Notes: generated by a model not told the origin, from the sequence alone. DNA of 5,978 nucleotides from a bacterium (GCA_029549845.1 JAKPIL010000137.1:1-5978); one strand, 5' to 3'; shown: positions 1 through 5,471, counted from the stretch's first letter. Program-made: numbers and translations.

Positions 1-1
1 C

Positions 2-337
2 AGCATTGAACTTCCTCATCAGGTCACCTACTTACACCGCGGCACGGGACGTCAGGCATTCCGCATCCCTGATGACGAGGCGCTCCAAGGGCTTCTGCAC
101 GCAGTCGGCCCCCTGCAAACGACAAGTGCAAACGCGCCAGATGAGCCCACGGCGCAAAGCATTGCGAACGCTCAGGCGTATTTTGGTGACAAAGTGGATT
201 TTTATGTCGATACCGGCGCGCTTGGCGACCGGCCACCGTCCACCATCATCCGCGTAGTTGACGACGCTATAGAGGTCATTCGCGAGGGTGCGGTCAAGAT
301 AGACGAAACGGGGAGGATAACAGATGAAAAAGATTGA
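2..337 (+). CDS. tsaC: Threonylcarbamoyl-AMP synthase (TsaC/YrdC/Sua5 family), C-terminal part, 5' truncated by window
   Basis: An open frame enters from the left edge and runs 111 codons to a TGA at 335-337. The visible part resembles the second half of a YrdC domain. R21-I-P23 begins it, then GPLQTTSAN at 36-44 matches the family's nucleotide-binding 'TSAN' segment. PSTIIRV at 79-85 and IREGAVKI at 93-100 match the family's conserved 'STvv' and 'iR.Ga' ending. The protein stops soon after the YrdC domain, so it is the short TsaC form without the extra Sua5 C-terminal domain. The family makes threonylcarbamoyl-AMP from threonine, bicarbonate and ATP, the first step of t6A formation at position 37 of ANN-decoding tRNAs, in the cytoplasm. 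The end overlaps the next gene by 14 nt, so the two are probably co-transcribed. The start and the N-terminal lysine/arginine motif lie outside the window. The family call is strong; the exact paralogue (TsaC versus a YciO-like protein) cannot be settled from half the protein. Confidence 0.85.
   Translation, partial: SIELPHQVTYLHRGTGRQAFRIPDDEALQGLLHAVGPLQTTSANAPDEPTAQSIANAQAYFGDKVDFYVDTGALGDRPPSTIIRVVDDAIEVIREGAVKIDETGRITDEKD
310..316 (+). promoter_or_regulatory. Shine-Dalgarno sequence of the Nudix gene
   Basis: GGGGAGG lies 7 nt before the ATG at 324, inside the end of the upstream coding region. It supports this start. It is the clearest ribosome binding site in the window and contrasts with the promoter-proximal genes, which have none. 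Confidence 0.8.
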
Positions 338-779
338 AGCTGCGCAGCCGTATGCCGCTGCCTTCATGCTTATAAAGCGCGGGGACCAGTATCTGTTTGT
401 GCGGCGCGCTCACACGAGCTGGATGGATGGCTACTATGGGTTGCCGTCTGGCAAGGTTGAGCCAGGAGAAGGGTTTTTTGCAGCGGCCATACGTGAAGCG
501 AAGGAAGAGGTTGGCGTGACCGTGCGACCAGAGAACACGACGTTTAGGCTAGTCTACTGGCTCCAGAATAAAGAAGAACCTGATGTGGAGTGGTGTAACG
601 TCGTGTTTTTCGCAGAGGAGTGGGAGGGCGAGCCATACAACGCAGAACCACACATGCATGATGAAGTTGCGTGGTTTCGTATGAGTGAGCTGCCGCATAA
701 TGTGATCCCAAGCGTACGCAGCATGCTTGAAGCCATAGAAAGAGGCGAGCCGTACGGGGAATATCGTGTTGCAAAATAA
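324..779 (+). CDS. Nudix hydrolase
   Basis: This 151-residue protein carries a perfect Nudix box (GX5EX7REUXEEXGU): G43, E49, R57, E58, E61, E62, G64 and V65. The Glu residues bind the catalytic Mg2+. Nudix enzymes hydrolyse a nucleoside diphosphate linked to another group, releasing a monophosphate. The fold begins with a strand at about 10-28, followed by W33-M-D-G-Y-Y-G-L-P-S before the box. After the box comes a segment with EWEGEPYNAEP at about 98-108 and a W-F at about 117-118. In Nudix relatives of unknown substrate I know this 'GEP.N.EP' plus 'WF' pattern as a common arrangement. It does not identify the substrate; 8-oxo-dGTP or another damaged or signalling nucleotide is possible. 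Length is normal for a single-domain Nudix enzyme, and there is no signal peptide, so it should be cytoplasmic. The start is fixed by the Shine-Dalgarno sequence at 310-316 and the 14-nt overlap with the tsaC-like gene, suggesting translational coupling. Confidence 0.93.
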   Translation: MKKIEAAQPYAAAFMLIKRGDQYLFVRRAHTSWMDGYYGLPSGKVEPGEGFFAAAIREAKEEVGVTVRPENTTFRLVYWLQNKEEPDVEWCNVVFFAEEWEGEPYNAEPHMHDEVAWFRMSELPHNVIPSVRSMLEAIERGEPYGEYRVAK

Positions 780-796
780 GGTAAATCTTGTAGAAT
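769..796 (+). promoter_or_regulatory. Sigma70-type promoter of the 576-residue protein gene (predicted leaderless)
   Basis: TTGCAA at 769-774 and TAGAAT at 791-796 are separated by 16 nt and resemble -35 and -10 boxes. The -35 box overlaps the last codons and stop region of the Nudix gene. Only 8 nt separate the -10 box from the ATG at 805, so transcription should begin at or within about 3 nt of the start codon. No Shine-Dalgarno sequence is present. Confidence 0.6.
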
Positions 797-804
797 AGTA
801 CTAT

Positions 805-2535
805 ATGGAAGGCGCACCCTTTTACAGCCCTGAAAACACATCCGATAAGGATGATACGGATAAAAAAACCAAAGAAAAACGCGGCAAAGAAGTTGGGCGT
901 ATTATTGCTGGTGCTGAAAAGCCAGCTGACACATCTGAAAAGAAGGAAAAGGTCGCAAAAGAATCAGCATCGCTGCTCGAGAAGATCTTTGGCGGCGATA
1001 AACAGGCTGAGGCAAAGCCTGTTGAGCCAAGTAGCGCCGAAAAGCCTTCCCAAGATAACGCCCGAGCAGAACGTGAACCAGCCGAAGCCACACATACGGC
1101 CGCCGCAGAGGCAGTGGCCGCGGATCTCGCAGCGGGAGTATCAATCAGCCACGAAGATTTACGGAATATCCCGCAGGAGCAAGATGAAACGGTGGTGCAT
1201 CTAGCGGTAGAAAAGGCTATGGCAAACGAAGCGGCCGCAGAGGTACAACCCGATATTGTCATTGAAGCCGTGCCAGCAGCCGAGGAAACGCCGGAAGATA
1301 TAACGGAGCCCCTGGCCGTAGAAGTACTCGATACTACGGCTCCAGTTGAAGCCACTTCTGAGGAGTCTGTAGAAGATGATACGACAACTACGAGTGCTGC
1401 TGTGCCGCCCGCGCGGCCAGCCCCCACACCTGCCGGAGGCGGCTCATCTGCAAGTGGCTCATCTGCAGGTGGCGGCGGTGGTCGCTCTGGCACGCCCTTC
1501 ACGCCTGCACCGGTTGGCGGCGGGGGCACACTCCCACCACCCACCCGCCCATTTACACCAAGCTCACCGTATGGCCGTAGGCGCAGCGCGAGTCCAAGCC
1601 CGCCGTACGCGACCGTGTATCCATCGCCCGGTGGTGCGCCAGTGTCACCTGGGGCACCAAATGTTTTGCACACCACTCGCGCCGTAGAAGAAGCAGAGGA
1701 CCAAGCATTCCGCCGGGGCCGCAACCGCGGGCTCGTGGCTGGGCTTATTGTGGGAGGCGGTATTGAGCACATTCGCCACAAACGGCGCGAAAAGAAAATG
1801 GAACGCACATTCGCGCAAGAACGCAAAGAACAGGCCAGAAAAGTAGAAGACACGCGCTGGGATCAGATTCGCGAAGCCGAAGCCGCTAAAGTCCGTGAAG
1901 CCGCTGCCGCGAAATACCGCACCGTAGAGCGCCCGCCGGCCATGGCGCCCCCAGAGGTGAACCGTACGTCGCAGACAGAGGCTGCAGCTGAGCGACGTCA
2001 GATAGAGGGTGAGGTGAAAAAACAGCTCGAAGCCGAACATAAAAAGGAGCAGCAGGTACTCACAAAAGCTGAAGAAATCGAGGAACAGCGACAGCGTGAG
2101 CTGCTAGATATTGCGCAGGGCAATCACGTGGAGCGTAGCGCCTGGCACAATATAGAGGTCGATAGCCATGGTAAGGTGGTACAGGAAACATCTTTTGAGT
2201 ATGGGCATGAGTACTACAGTGAACGCGCAAAAGAGGTTGACCCTAAGGCGAAACAGCATGTAGACATCGCGGCGGGCGAAGTAGCGCTCGTTGCAGCCGC
2301 GCTGAGCGGCGGTGCTAGCGCCAGTACGACTCCACCGGCATCTCCGTCTGCGAGGACGGCAGGAGCAGTACCATCTGGGCAAGGGCAGTCCAGCGCTTCC
2401 GCCAAACCAGCCTCCGCGCAACCGCAGAGTGTTCTTAAAACGGTGACATCACCACCAACGACCGTTGCTGGGACGGTCGCCTGGTTTGTTGCACTTATCG
2501 TTATCGTCGTTGTTTTTGCGTTTATCGTCCTCTAG
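805..2535 (+). CDS. Tail-anchored, low-complexity coiled-coil protein of unknown function
   Basis: I recognise no enzyme family in this 576-residue protein. Residues 1-60 are highly charged (Lys/Glu/Asp). Residues 65-195 are Ala/Glu-rich and acidic, ending in a Thr run at 193-196. Residues 200-286 are a Pro/Gly/Ser linker with GGGG runs and a short tandem repeat. Residues 302-330 hold a basic patch (RRGRNR), a glycine-rich hydrophobic segment (GLVAGLIVGGG at 309-319) and a second basic patch (HKRREKK). Residues 331-437 are Arg/Glu/Lys/Ala-rich and probably coiled coil. Residues 440-480 form a more ordered patch with several aromatic residues (HNIEVDSHGK, SFEYGHEYYSE). Another Ser/Ala/Pro linker (500-553) leads to one hydrophobic helix at 554-576 that ends the protein, as in tail-anchored membrane proteins. 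There is no signal peptide, so most of it is probably cytoplasmic and held to the membrane by its C terminus. The ATG at 805 fits the adjacent promoter. The stop overlaps that of the convergent gene. That it is a real gene is well supported by the long frame and domain layout; its role is unknown. Confidence 0.85.
   Translation: MEGAPFYSPENTSDKDDTDKKTKEKRGKEVGRIIAGAEKPADTSEKKEKVAKESASLLEKIFGGDKQAEAKPVEPSSAEKPSQDNARAEREPAEATHTAAAEAVAADLAAGVSISHEDLRNIPQEQDETVVHLAVEKAMANEAAAEVQPDIVIEAVPAAEETPEDITEPLAVEVLDTTAPVEATSEESVEDDTTTTSAAVPPARPAPTPAGGGSSASGSSAGGGGGRSGTPFTPAPVGGGGTLPPPTRPFTPSSPYGRRRSASPSPPYATVYPSPGGAPVSPGAPNVLHTTRAVEEAEDQAFRRGRNRGLVAGLIVGGGIEHIRHKRREKKMERTFAQERKEQARKVEDTRWDQIREAEAAKVREAAAAKYRTVERPPAMAPPEVNRTSQTEAAAERRQIEGEVKKQLEAEHKKEQQVLTKAEEIEEQRQRELLDIAQGNHVERSAWHNIEVDSHGKVVQETSFEYGHEYYSERAKEVDPKAKQHVDIAAGEVALVAAALSGGASASTTPPASPSARTAGAVPSGQGQSSASAKPASAQPQSVLKTVTSPPTTVAGTVAWFVALIVIVVVFAFIVL
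1441..1470 (+). repeat. 15-nt tandem repeat, two copies, inside the Gly/Ser linker
   Basis: Two adjacent 15-nt units differ at one base (GGCTCATCTGCAAGT and GGCTCATCTGCAGGT). They are in frame and encode GSSAS-GSSAG, residues 213-222 of the 576-residue protein. This looks like slippage within a flexible linker, with no sign of a regulatory role. Confidence 0.85.
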
Positions 2536-3269
2536 AGTTCGCACTCGAGCACGAGCGCCACATGGTCAGACACAATGTCATCACGCACACCGTATGAATG
2601 AACAATCACGTCCGGGCTAACAAGTATGTGGTCGCATGCAACACCCTGTACTTTGCCGAGCACACTGAGTGTATTCGTGATACTGTGCGTTGCAGTAAGA
2701 TCCTCAAGCCAACCGTCAAAAAGCTGCATGGCGGGCGTGCCCGGGTCAACATTTAGGTCACCCGCAAAAATAAGAGGGCCTTCAATGTGCTTGAGACGGT
2801 CTGCAAGGATCCGCATGGCCGCAACAGTCTCGTCTGATCCGTGTGGGTCTTGTTCCCAATAGCCGTGGTGGTTTACGACCGTAACTGTGGCATCGTCTAC
2901 AGAAAGCAAAACTACCTGCGCGTTTCGTGTGTTTATGTCAAAACTTGGCGAATTTGCGTTTGGCTGGAAGGCGCCGTTAGTAAACAGGGTTTCTTGACTG
3001 AGGATGGGATATTTCGAGAGAATGGCATTGCCAAACTGAACAGTCTGGCCGCTGACCTGTAGCTGTATGGTTGGTGAAAAGTAGCCGTAGGGGTAGCCGG
3101 CTGCCTGAAGCCGCTGATAGAGATCAAGCATTGCATCGGGGAGGGCACTGGGCTGCTCAGCGCTGAATACCTCCTGCGTGGTGATGACATCGGGCTGTTC
3201 TCGCTCAATGAACGGCATGATTTGCCGCGTCAAACGGCCCATCCACATGTTGAGCTGGAGAAGTTTCAC
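2532..3269 (-). CDS. Endonuclease/exonuclease/phosphatase (EEP) family protein
   Basis: With the GTG start at 3269 the protein has 245 residues, a normal size for a single EEP domain (the DNase I/ExoIII/AP-endonuclease fold). All core signatures are present: N7 in LQLNMW, E33 in TTQEV (metal ligand), GNAILSKYPI at 80-89, NHHGYW at 133-138 (catalytic His region), GDLNVDP at 170-176 (D171, N173), D213 in CDHILVS, and the terminal SDH at 234-236. Members cleave phosphodiester or phosphomonoester bonds using a divalent metal. Substrates range from DNA and RNA to phospholipids and inositol phosphates, and the sequence does not choose among them. No signal peptide or membrane helix is visible, so it should be cytoplasmic. 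The GTG overlaps the stop of the Mur ligase in a 4-nt GTGA, and GGGAG lies 8 nt upstream, indicating translational coupling. A link to cell-wall metabolism is only an inference from this operon. Another in-frame GTG at 3293 would add eight residues before the conserved first strand and is less likely. Confidence 0.92.
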   Translation of the reverse strand: MKLLQLNMWMGRLTRQIMPFIEREQPDVITTQEVFSAEQPSALPDAMLDLYQRLQAAGYPYGYFSPTIQLQVSGQTVQFGNAILSKYPILSQETLFTNGAFQPNANSPSFDINTRNAQVVLLSVDDATVTVVNHHGYWEQDPHGSDETVAAMRILADRLKHIEGPLIFAGDLNVDPGTPAMQLFDGWLEDLTATHSITNTLSVLGKVQGVACDHILVSPDVIVHSYGVRDDIVSDHVALVLECEL

Positions 3270-4558
3270 GCGCTGAACTCCCGCCGGAGCCACTCATCAA
3301 GACTACCGCCCCCACCGGCCGTGAGGCATAAGACGGTGTCGCCGCTATCGAGGTGGGTTTCGAGGCGTTGCTTGAGGTGGTCATCTAGTGTCGCCGGCTC
3401 GGCGTTATTTTGCGCATCTGTAGAGAGCAGGCCACACAGCTTCTCAGGCGTTAGTAATTCGAGCGATTCATCTTCACGTGCCAGATAGCTCGGCACAATG
3501 TAGAGGTGCTTTAGCCCGTCAAACAGATGTACCAGCTCATCACGAATGAAATGTTGGCGGGTGTTATGCAGCCCCTCGTATACCACTACCAGATTTTCAC
3601 TCGCCACCTCGTGACCGAGCTGCAGAGCACCGCGGATTTTTTCTGGTGTGTGCGCATAATCGCTGTAGAGGCCAGATGCAATCTGCTCAAACCGCCGCGA
3701 AACGCCTGGGAATGCGTTGAGTTGATCTAGGATTTGATCGTAGGGAATGTGTGTTATGAAGTAAGTCAAAAACAGAACCATGAGTGCATTTTCTCGGTTT
3801 ACTTTTCCGGCGAGCCGAATTTCACTGAGCCATTCATCATTACGTTTTACGATAAGATTGTTATCATTCTGTTCAGTTCCGGTTTTGACGGCATCATCTT
3901 CCCAAAGAAGCGGACAACGTGACTTCTTGATGAATTCACTAAAAGCCTGGTAGTATGAATCGCGCGTCGGGTAGATATCCGGATGATCCCAGTCTATGCC
4001 ACTGATTATTGAATATTCAGGGGTGAAGTGCAGAAAATTGCGGTCAAATTCGTCACATTCATATACAAAGTATTTCGCGTCTTCTTCGAACGCTCCCATT
4101 TCAGCAAAACTACTCTTCGCCGGCAGAATGTAACCAAGATCCCAGCCAAGCTGTTTCAGCGTCCAGATGGTCATGGCTGTGGTGGTTGTTTTGCCGTGGG
4201 TACCGGCTATGGCAATGAGTTTCAGGTCTTTTTGCTGCAGAATTTCATTGAGTAGCTCGTCGCGCTTACTCATGCGTATACCGTGTTCGCGGCAAAACTG
4301 GAACTCTGGGGCATCGGGCTGCTCTATCGCTACTGCCGAGGAGTAGACATACCAGCCTATGGGGTTTTTTGCATGCACACGCGCAATGTCATCGGTGGCT
4401 TGGCCAATGGTGACCTGTGTAATCCCGTGTTCGCGCAAGTATTCCACATACAGCGAGGACTGCTTATCTGACCCAGATACCTCGTATCCAGCTTGCTTAG
4501 CCACAAGCGCCAGCGGCCCAATCCCTGTTCCGCCAATCCCCGAAAAGAATATATGCAT
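3266..4558 (-). CDS. murC: Mur ligase, most like MurC (UDP-N-acetylmuramate--L-alanine ligase)
   Basis: This 430-residue protein shows the three-domain Mur ligase plan. The N-terminal Rossmann-like UDP-binding domain opens with SGIGGTGIGPLA (6-17), the MurC style. The ATPase domain has the P-loop GTHGKTTT at 119-126 (K123), ECDEFD at 167-172 and DWDHPDIY at 189-196. The C-terminal domain has GVSRRFE at 285-291, DYAHTPEKI at 300-308, LHNTRQ at 330-335 and TAGGGG at 413-418. MurC joins L-alanine to UDP-MurNAc with ATP, the first peptide step of peptidoglycan synthesis in the cytoplasm. It is somewhat shorter than typical MurC (about 450-490). The canonical MurC 'HHP' reads HTP here, a form familiar from MurE, so a related ligase such as Mpl cannot be fully excluded, but the overall order of motifs favours MurC. 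The ATG at 4558 starts exactly at the first Rossmann strand and 7 nt after a good -10 box. It leads an operon with the EEP gene. A longer in-frame start at 4594 falls on the -35 box and is rejected. Confidence 0.87.
   Translation of the reverse strand: MHIFFSGIGGTGIGPLALVAKQAGYEVSGSDKQSSLYVEYLREHGITQVTIGQATDDIARVHAKNPIGWYVYSSAVAIEQPDAPEFQFCREHGIRMSKRDELLNEILQQKDLKLIAIAGTHGKTTTTAMTIWTLKQLGWDLGYILPAKSSFAEMGAFEEDAKYFVYECDEFDRNFLHFTPEYSIISGIDWDHPDIYPTRDSYYQAFSEFIKKSRCPLLWEDDAVKTGTEQNDNNLIVKRNDEWLSEIRLAGKVNRENALMVLFLTYFITHIPYDQILDQLNAFPGVSRRFEQIASGLYSDYAHTPEKIRGALQLGHEVASENLVVVYEGLHNTRQHFIRDELVHLFDGLKHLYIVPSYLAREDESLELLTPEKLCGLLSTDAQNNAEPATLDDHLKQRLETHLDSGDTVLCLTAGGGGSLDEWLRREFSA
3278..3282 (-). 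promoter_or_regulatory. Shine-Dalgarno-like site deciding the start of the EEP gene
   Basis: On the minus strand GGGAG lies 8 nt before the GTG at 3269, inside the last codons of the Mur ligase gene. Together with the GTGA stop/start overlap it favours 3269 over the upstream in-frame GTG at 3293. Confidence 0.65.
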
Positions 4559-4565
4559 AGTATGT

Positions 4566-4594
4566 ATTATCGGATAGCAAGGTGTAACTGGCAA
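4566..4594 (-). promoter_or_regulatory. Sigma70-type promoter of the murC operon (predicted leaderless)
   Basis: On the minus strand TTGCCA (4594-4589, one mismatch to TTGACA) and GATAAT (4571-4566, one mismatch to TATAAT) are separated by exactly 17 nt. Seven nt then lead to the ATG at 4558, so the transcript should begin at or next to the start codon. No Shine-Dalgarno sequence precedes it. The promoter lies back to back with that of the gene at 4618. Confidence 0.75.
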
Positions 4595-4598
4595 GGGC

Positions 4599-4607
4599 TG
4601 GTATAAT
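4599..4607 (+). promoter_or_regulatory. Extended -10 promoter of the two-helix membrane protein gene
   Basis: TGGTATAAT is a perfect -10 hexamer (4602-4607) with the TGn extension. No convincing -35 box sits 16-18 nt upstream, which is usual for extended -10 promoters. Ten nt separate it from the ATG at 4618, predicting a leader of only about 2-4 nt, without a ribosome binding site. Its upstream side shares DNA with the murC promoter in the 59-bp divergent gap, so polymerases on the two sides could interfere. Confidence 0.75.
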
Positions 4608-4617
4608 CATAAGTAGT

Positions 4618-5217
4618 ATGAGCAAACGAAAGCTAGCGCATGTTTGGCAATATCTGCGGCACGTTCACCCGTGGTACTTCCTGCTACTCACCGTTATCTT
4701 TGGTGGGCTCACGGTTTTAGGTCTACGGCAGAATAATGAACGCATGATTACCTTGCGCGAGGCAGTGTTTGTAGCAGATAAGCAGGGCGGTGACGTCGAG
4801 AGTTCGCTGCGGGAACTACGACAGTATGTTTCAACGCACATGAACACAAACCTCACCTCTGGCACAAATGCAGTTCACCCACCCATTCAGCTCAAATATA
4901 CGTACGAACGGATTCAAGCCAACAGGCAGCAAGCACTCGGCCAGAACAATAGCGCGCTGTACGGGCAGGCACAAGAAACCTGTAACCAAGAAGGCCAAAC
5001 GACAACCCCAGAAGCGACCATCACCTGCATACAGAGGTTCATGTCTGACCATGGGGTGCAGCTCGAAGATGTCCCAGATGCCCTCTATAAGTTCGACTTC
5101 GCCTCAGCCCGGTGGTCGCCTGACCTTGCGGGTTGGAGCATTGTGTTTGTGACATTGAGTGCAGCCAGCTTCATCATGTCGGCCACATACCATTGGTTCA
5201 TGAAACGGTATTCGTAA
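4618..5217 (+). CDS. Two-transmembrane-helix protein with a large extracytoplasmic loop, unknown function
   Basis: The 199-residue protein starts with a basic stretch (KRK at 3-5), then a hydrophobic helix at about 18-36. A polar region follows at 37-170, and a second helix at about 172-192 ends in MKRYS. The positive-inside rule places both termini in the cytoplasm and the roughly 130-residue middle outside. The loop has an apparently structured first half (LREAVFVADKQGGDVESSLR at 46-65, then HMNTNL at 74-79, PPIQLKYTYER at 88-98). Its only two cysteines, C122 and C137, could form a disulfide. From memory, proteins with an 'AD..GGDVE..L..LR.YV..HMNT' pattern recur in Saccharibacteria, but I cannot verify that here. 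No catalytic motif is recognisable. The ATG at 4618 fits the promoter immediately upstream; the gene is divergent from murC. A sensor or cell-envelope scaffold is possible but unsupported. Gene reality is highly likely; function unknown. Confidence 0.88.
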   Translation: MSKRKLAHVWQYLRHVHPWYFLLLTVIFGGLTVLGLRQNNERMITLREAVFVADKQGGDVESSLRELRQYVSTHMNTNLTSGTNAVHPPIQLKYTYERIQANRQQALGQNNSALYGQAQETCNQEGQTTTPEATITCIQRFMSDHGVQLEDVPDALYKFDFASARWSPDLAGWSIVFVTLSAASFIMSATYHWFMKRYS

Positions 5218-5228
5218 GAACGTAACCG

Positions 5229-5381
5229 GCTACTGGGCGACGCAGGCATCAGCTCGGTGGCCTGCAGTCTACGCGTGTCTATGTCTCTAGCTTGGGCTCA
5301 CCCAGTGGGGTATCCGTGCCCACTTGCGTCTTCGACCTTACGCACTGCGCAGTGCAACATGAAGTAAGAGGGCGCCGTAGC
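5229..5381 (+). ncRNA. Candidate structured RNA (several hairpins within a closing stem), family not recognised
   Basis: The 254 nt between the flanking stops hold no credible coding frame but unusual inverted-repeat density. GCTAC (5229-5233) and GGCG (5236-5239) can pair with CGCC (5373-5376) and GTAGC (5377-5381), closing a domain of about 150 nt. Inside, GCAGGC (5242-5247) pairs with GCCTGC (5260-5265). That helix extends by ATC/GGT inward and GAC/GTC outward, giving about 12 bp around loop AGCTC with two single-base bulges. AGTGGG (5304-5309) pairs with CCCACT (5319-5324), and GCACT (5342-5346) with AGTGC (5351-5355) around GCGC. A further CTTTTG/CAAAAG pair lies at 5398-5403/5418-5423, just before the terminator at 5424. 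The plus strand is favoured because only on that side is there a terminator downstream. I found no clear promoter, so it may be processed from the transcript of the gene ending at 5217. Signatures of RNase P RNA (GAGGAAAGTCC), SRP RNA and tmRNA ends are absent. It could also be a structured 3' UTR. Confidence 0.45.
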
Positions 5382-5423
5382 AGGGTGACGTGGAGAGCTT
5401 TTGGGTCCATCATCATGCAAAAG

Positions 5424-5454
5424 AAAAACCCCAGACGAGATGTCTGGGGTTTTT
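5424..5454. terminator. Bidirectional Rho-independent terminator
   Basis: A perfect 13-bp inverted repeat, AAAAACCCCAGAC (5424-5436) and GTCTGGGGTTTTT (5442-5454), surrounds a GAGAT loop. The GC core is 8 bp and each strand ends in a T run, so it can stop transcription both ways. It serves the minus-strand gene ending at 5472 (17 nt beyond its stop) and, on the plus strand, the gene ending at 5217 plus the candidate RNA. Confidence 0.95.
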
Positions 5455-5471
5455 AGTGCGTAGCGAGAGAG

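Noticed and set aside
6..257. 83-codon open frame on the plus strand, and an overlapping 111-codon minus frame (32-367)
   Set aside because: Both overlap the tsaC-like frame, which carries recognisable YrdC motifs; their translations show nothing familiar.
1381..1400. ACGACAACTACG-type repeats in the Thr run as a microsatellite
   Set aside because: It is a short in-frame Thr-rich stretch with mixed codons and no exact repeat unit.
822..1853. 343-codon open frame on the minus strand opposite the 576-residue protein gene
   Set aside because: It is a mirror of GC-rich low-complexity codons. Its Ser/Ala/Pro-rich product shows no motif or membrane pattern, and the plus-strand protein has a promoter and coherent architecture.
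2500..2560. Terminator between the convergent genes
   Set aside because: The CTCTAGAG palindrome is only 8 bp without a loop, and no T run follows on either side.
3269..3293. Upstream GTG at 3293 as start of the EEP gene
   Set aside because: It adds eight unconserved residues and lengthens the overlap to 28 nt. The GTG at 3269 has the GTGA overlap and a ribosome binding site at the right distance.
5342..5355. Palindrome GCACTGCGCAGTGC as a transcription-factor operator
   Set aside because: It lies between two convergent genes, away from any visible promoter, and fits better as a hairpin of the candidate RNA.
5229..5381. RNase P RNA, tmRNA, SRP RNA or 6S RNA
   Set aside because: Read on both strands, I find no GAGGAAAGTCC element, no tRNA-like CCA end or tag frame, no SRP core hairpin motif, and no convincing single long rod with central bubble. 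A covariance-model search would settle it.
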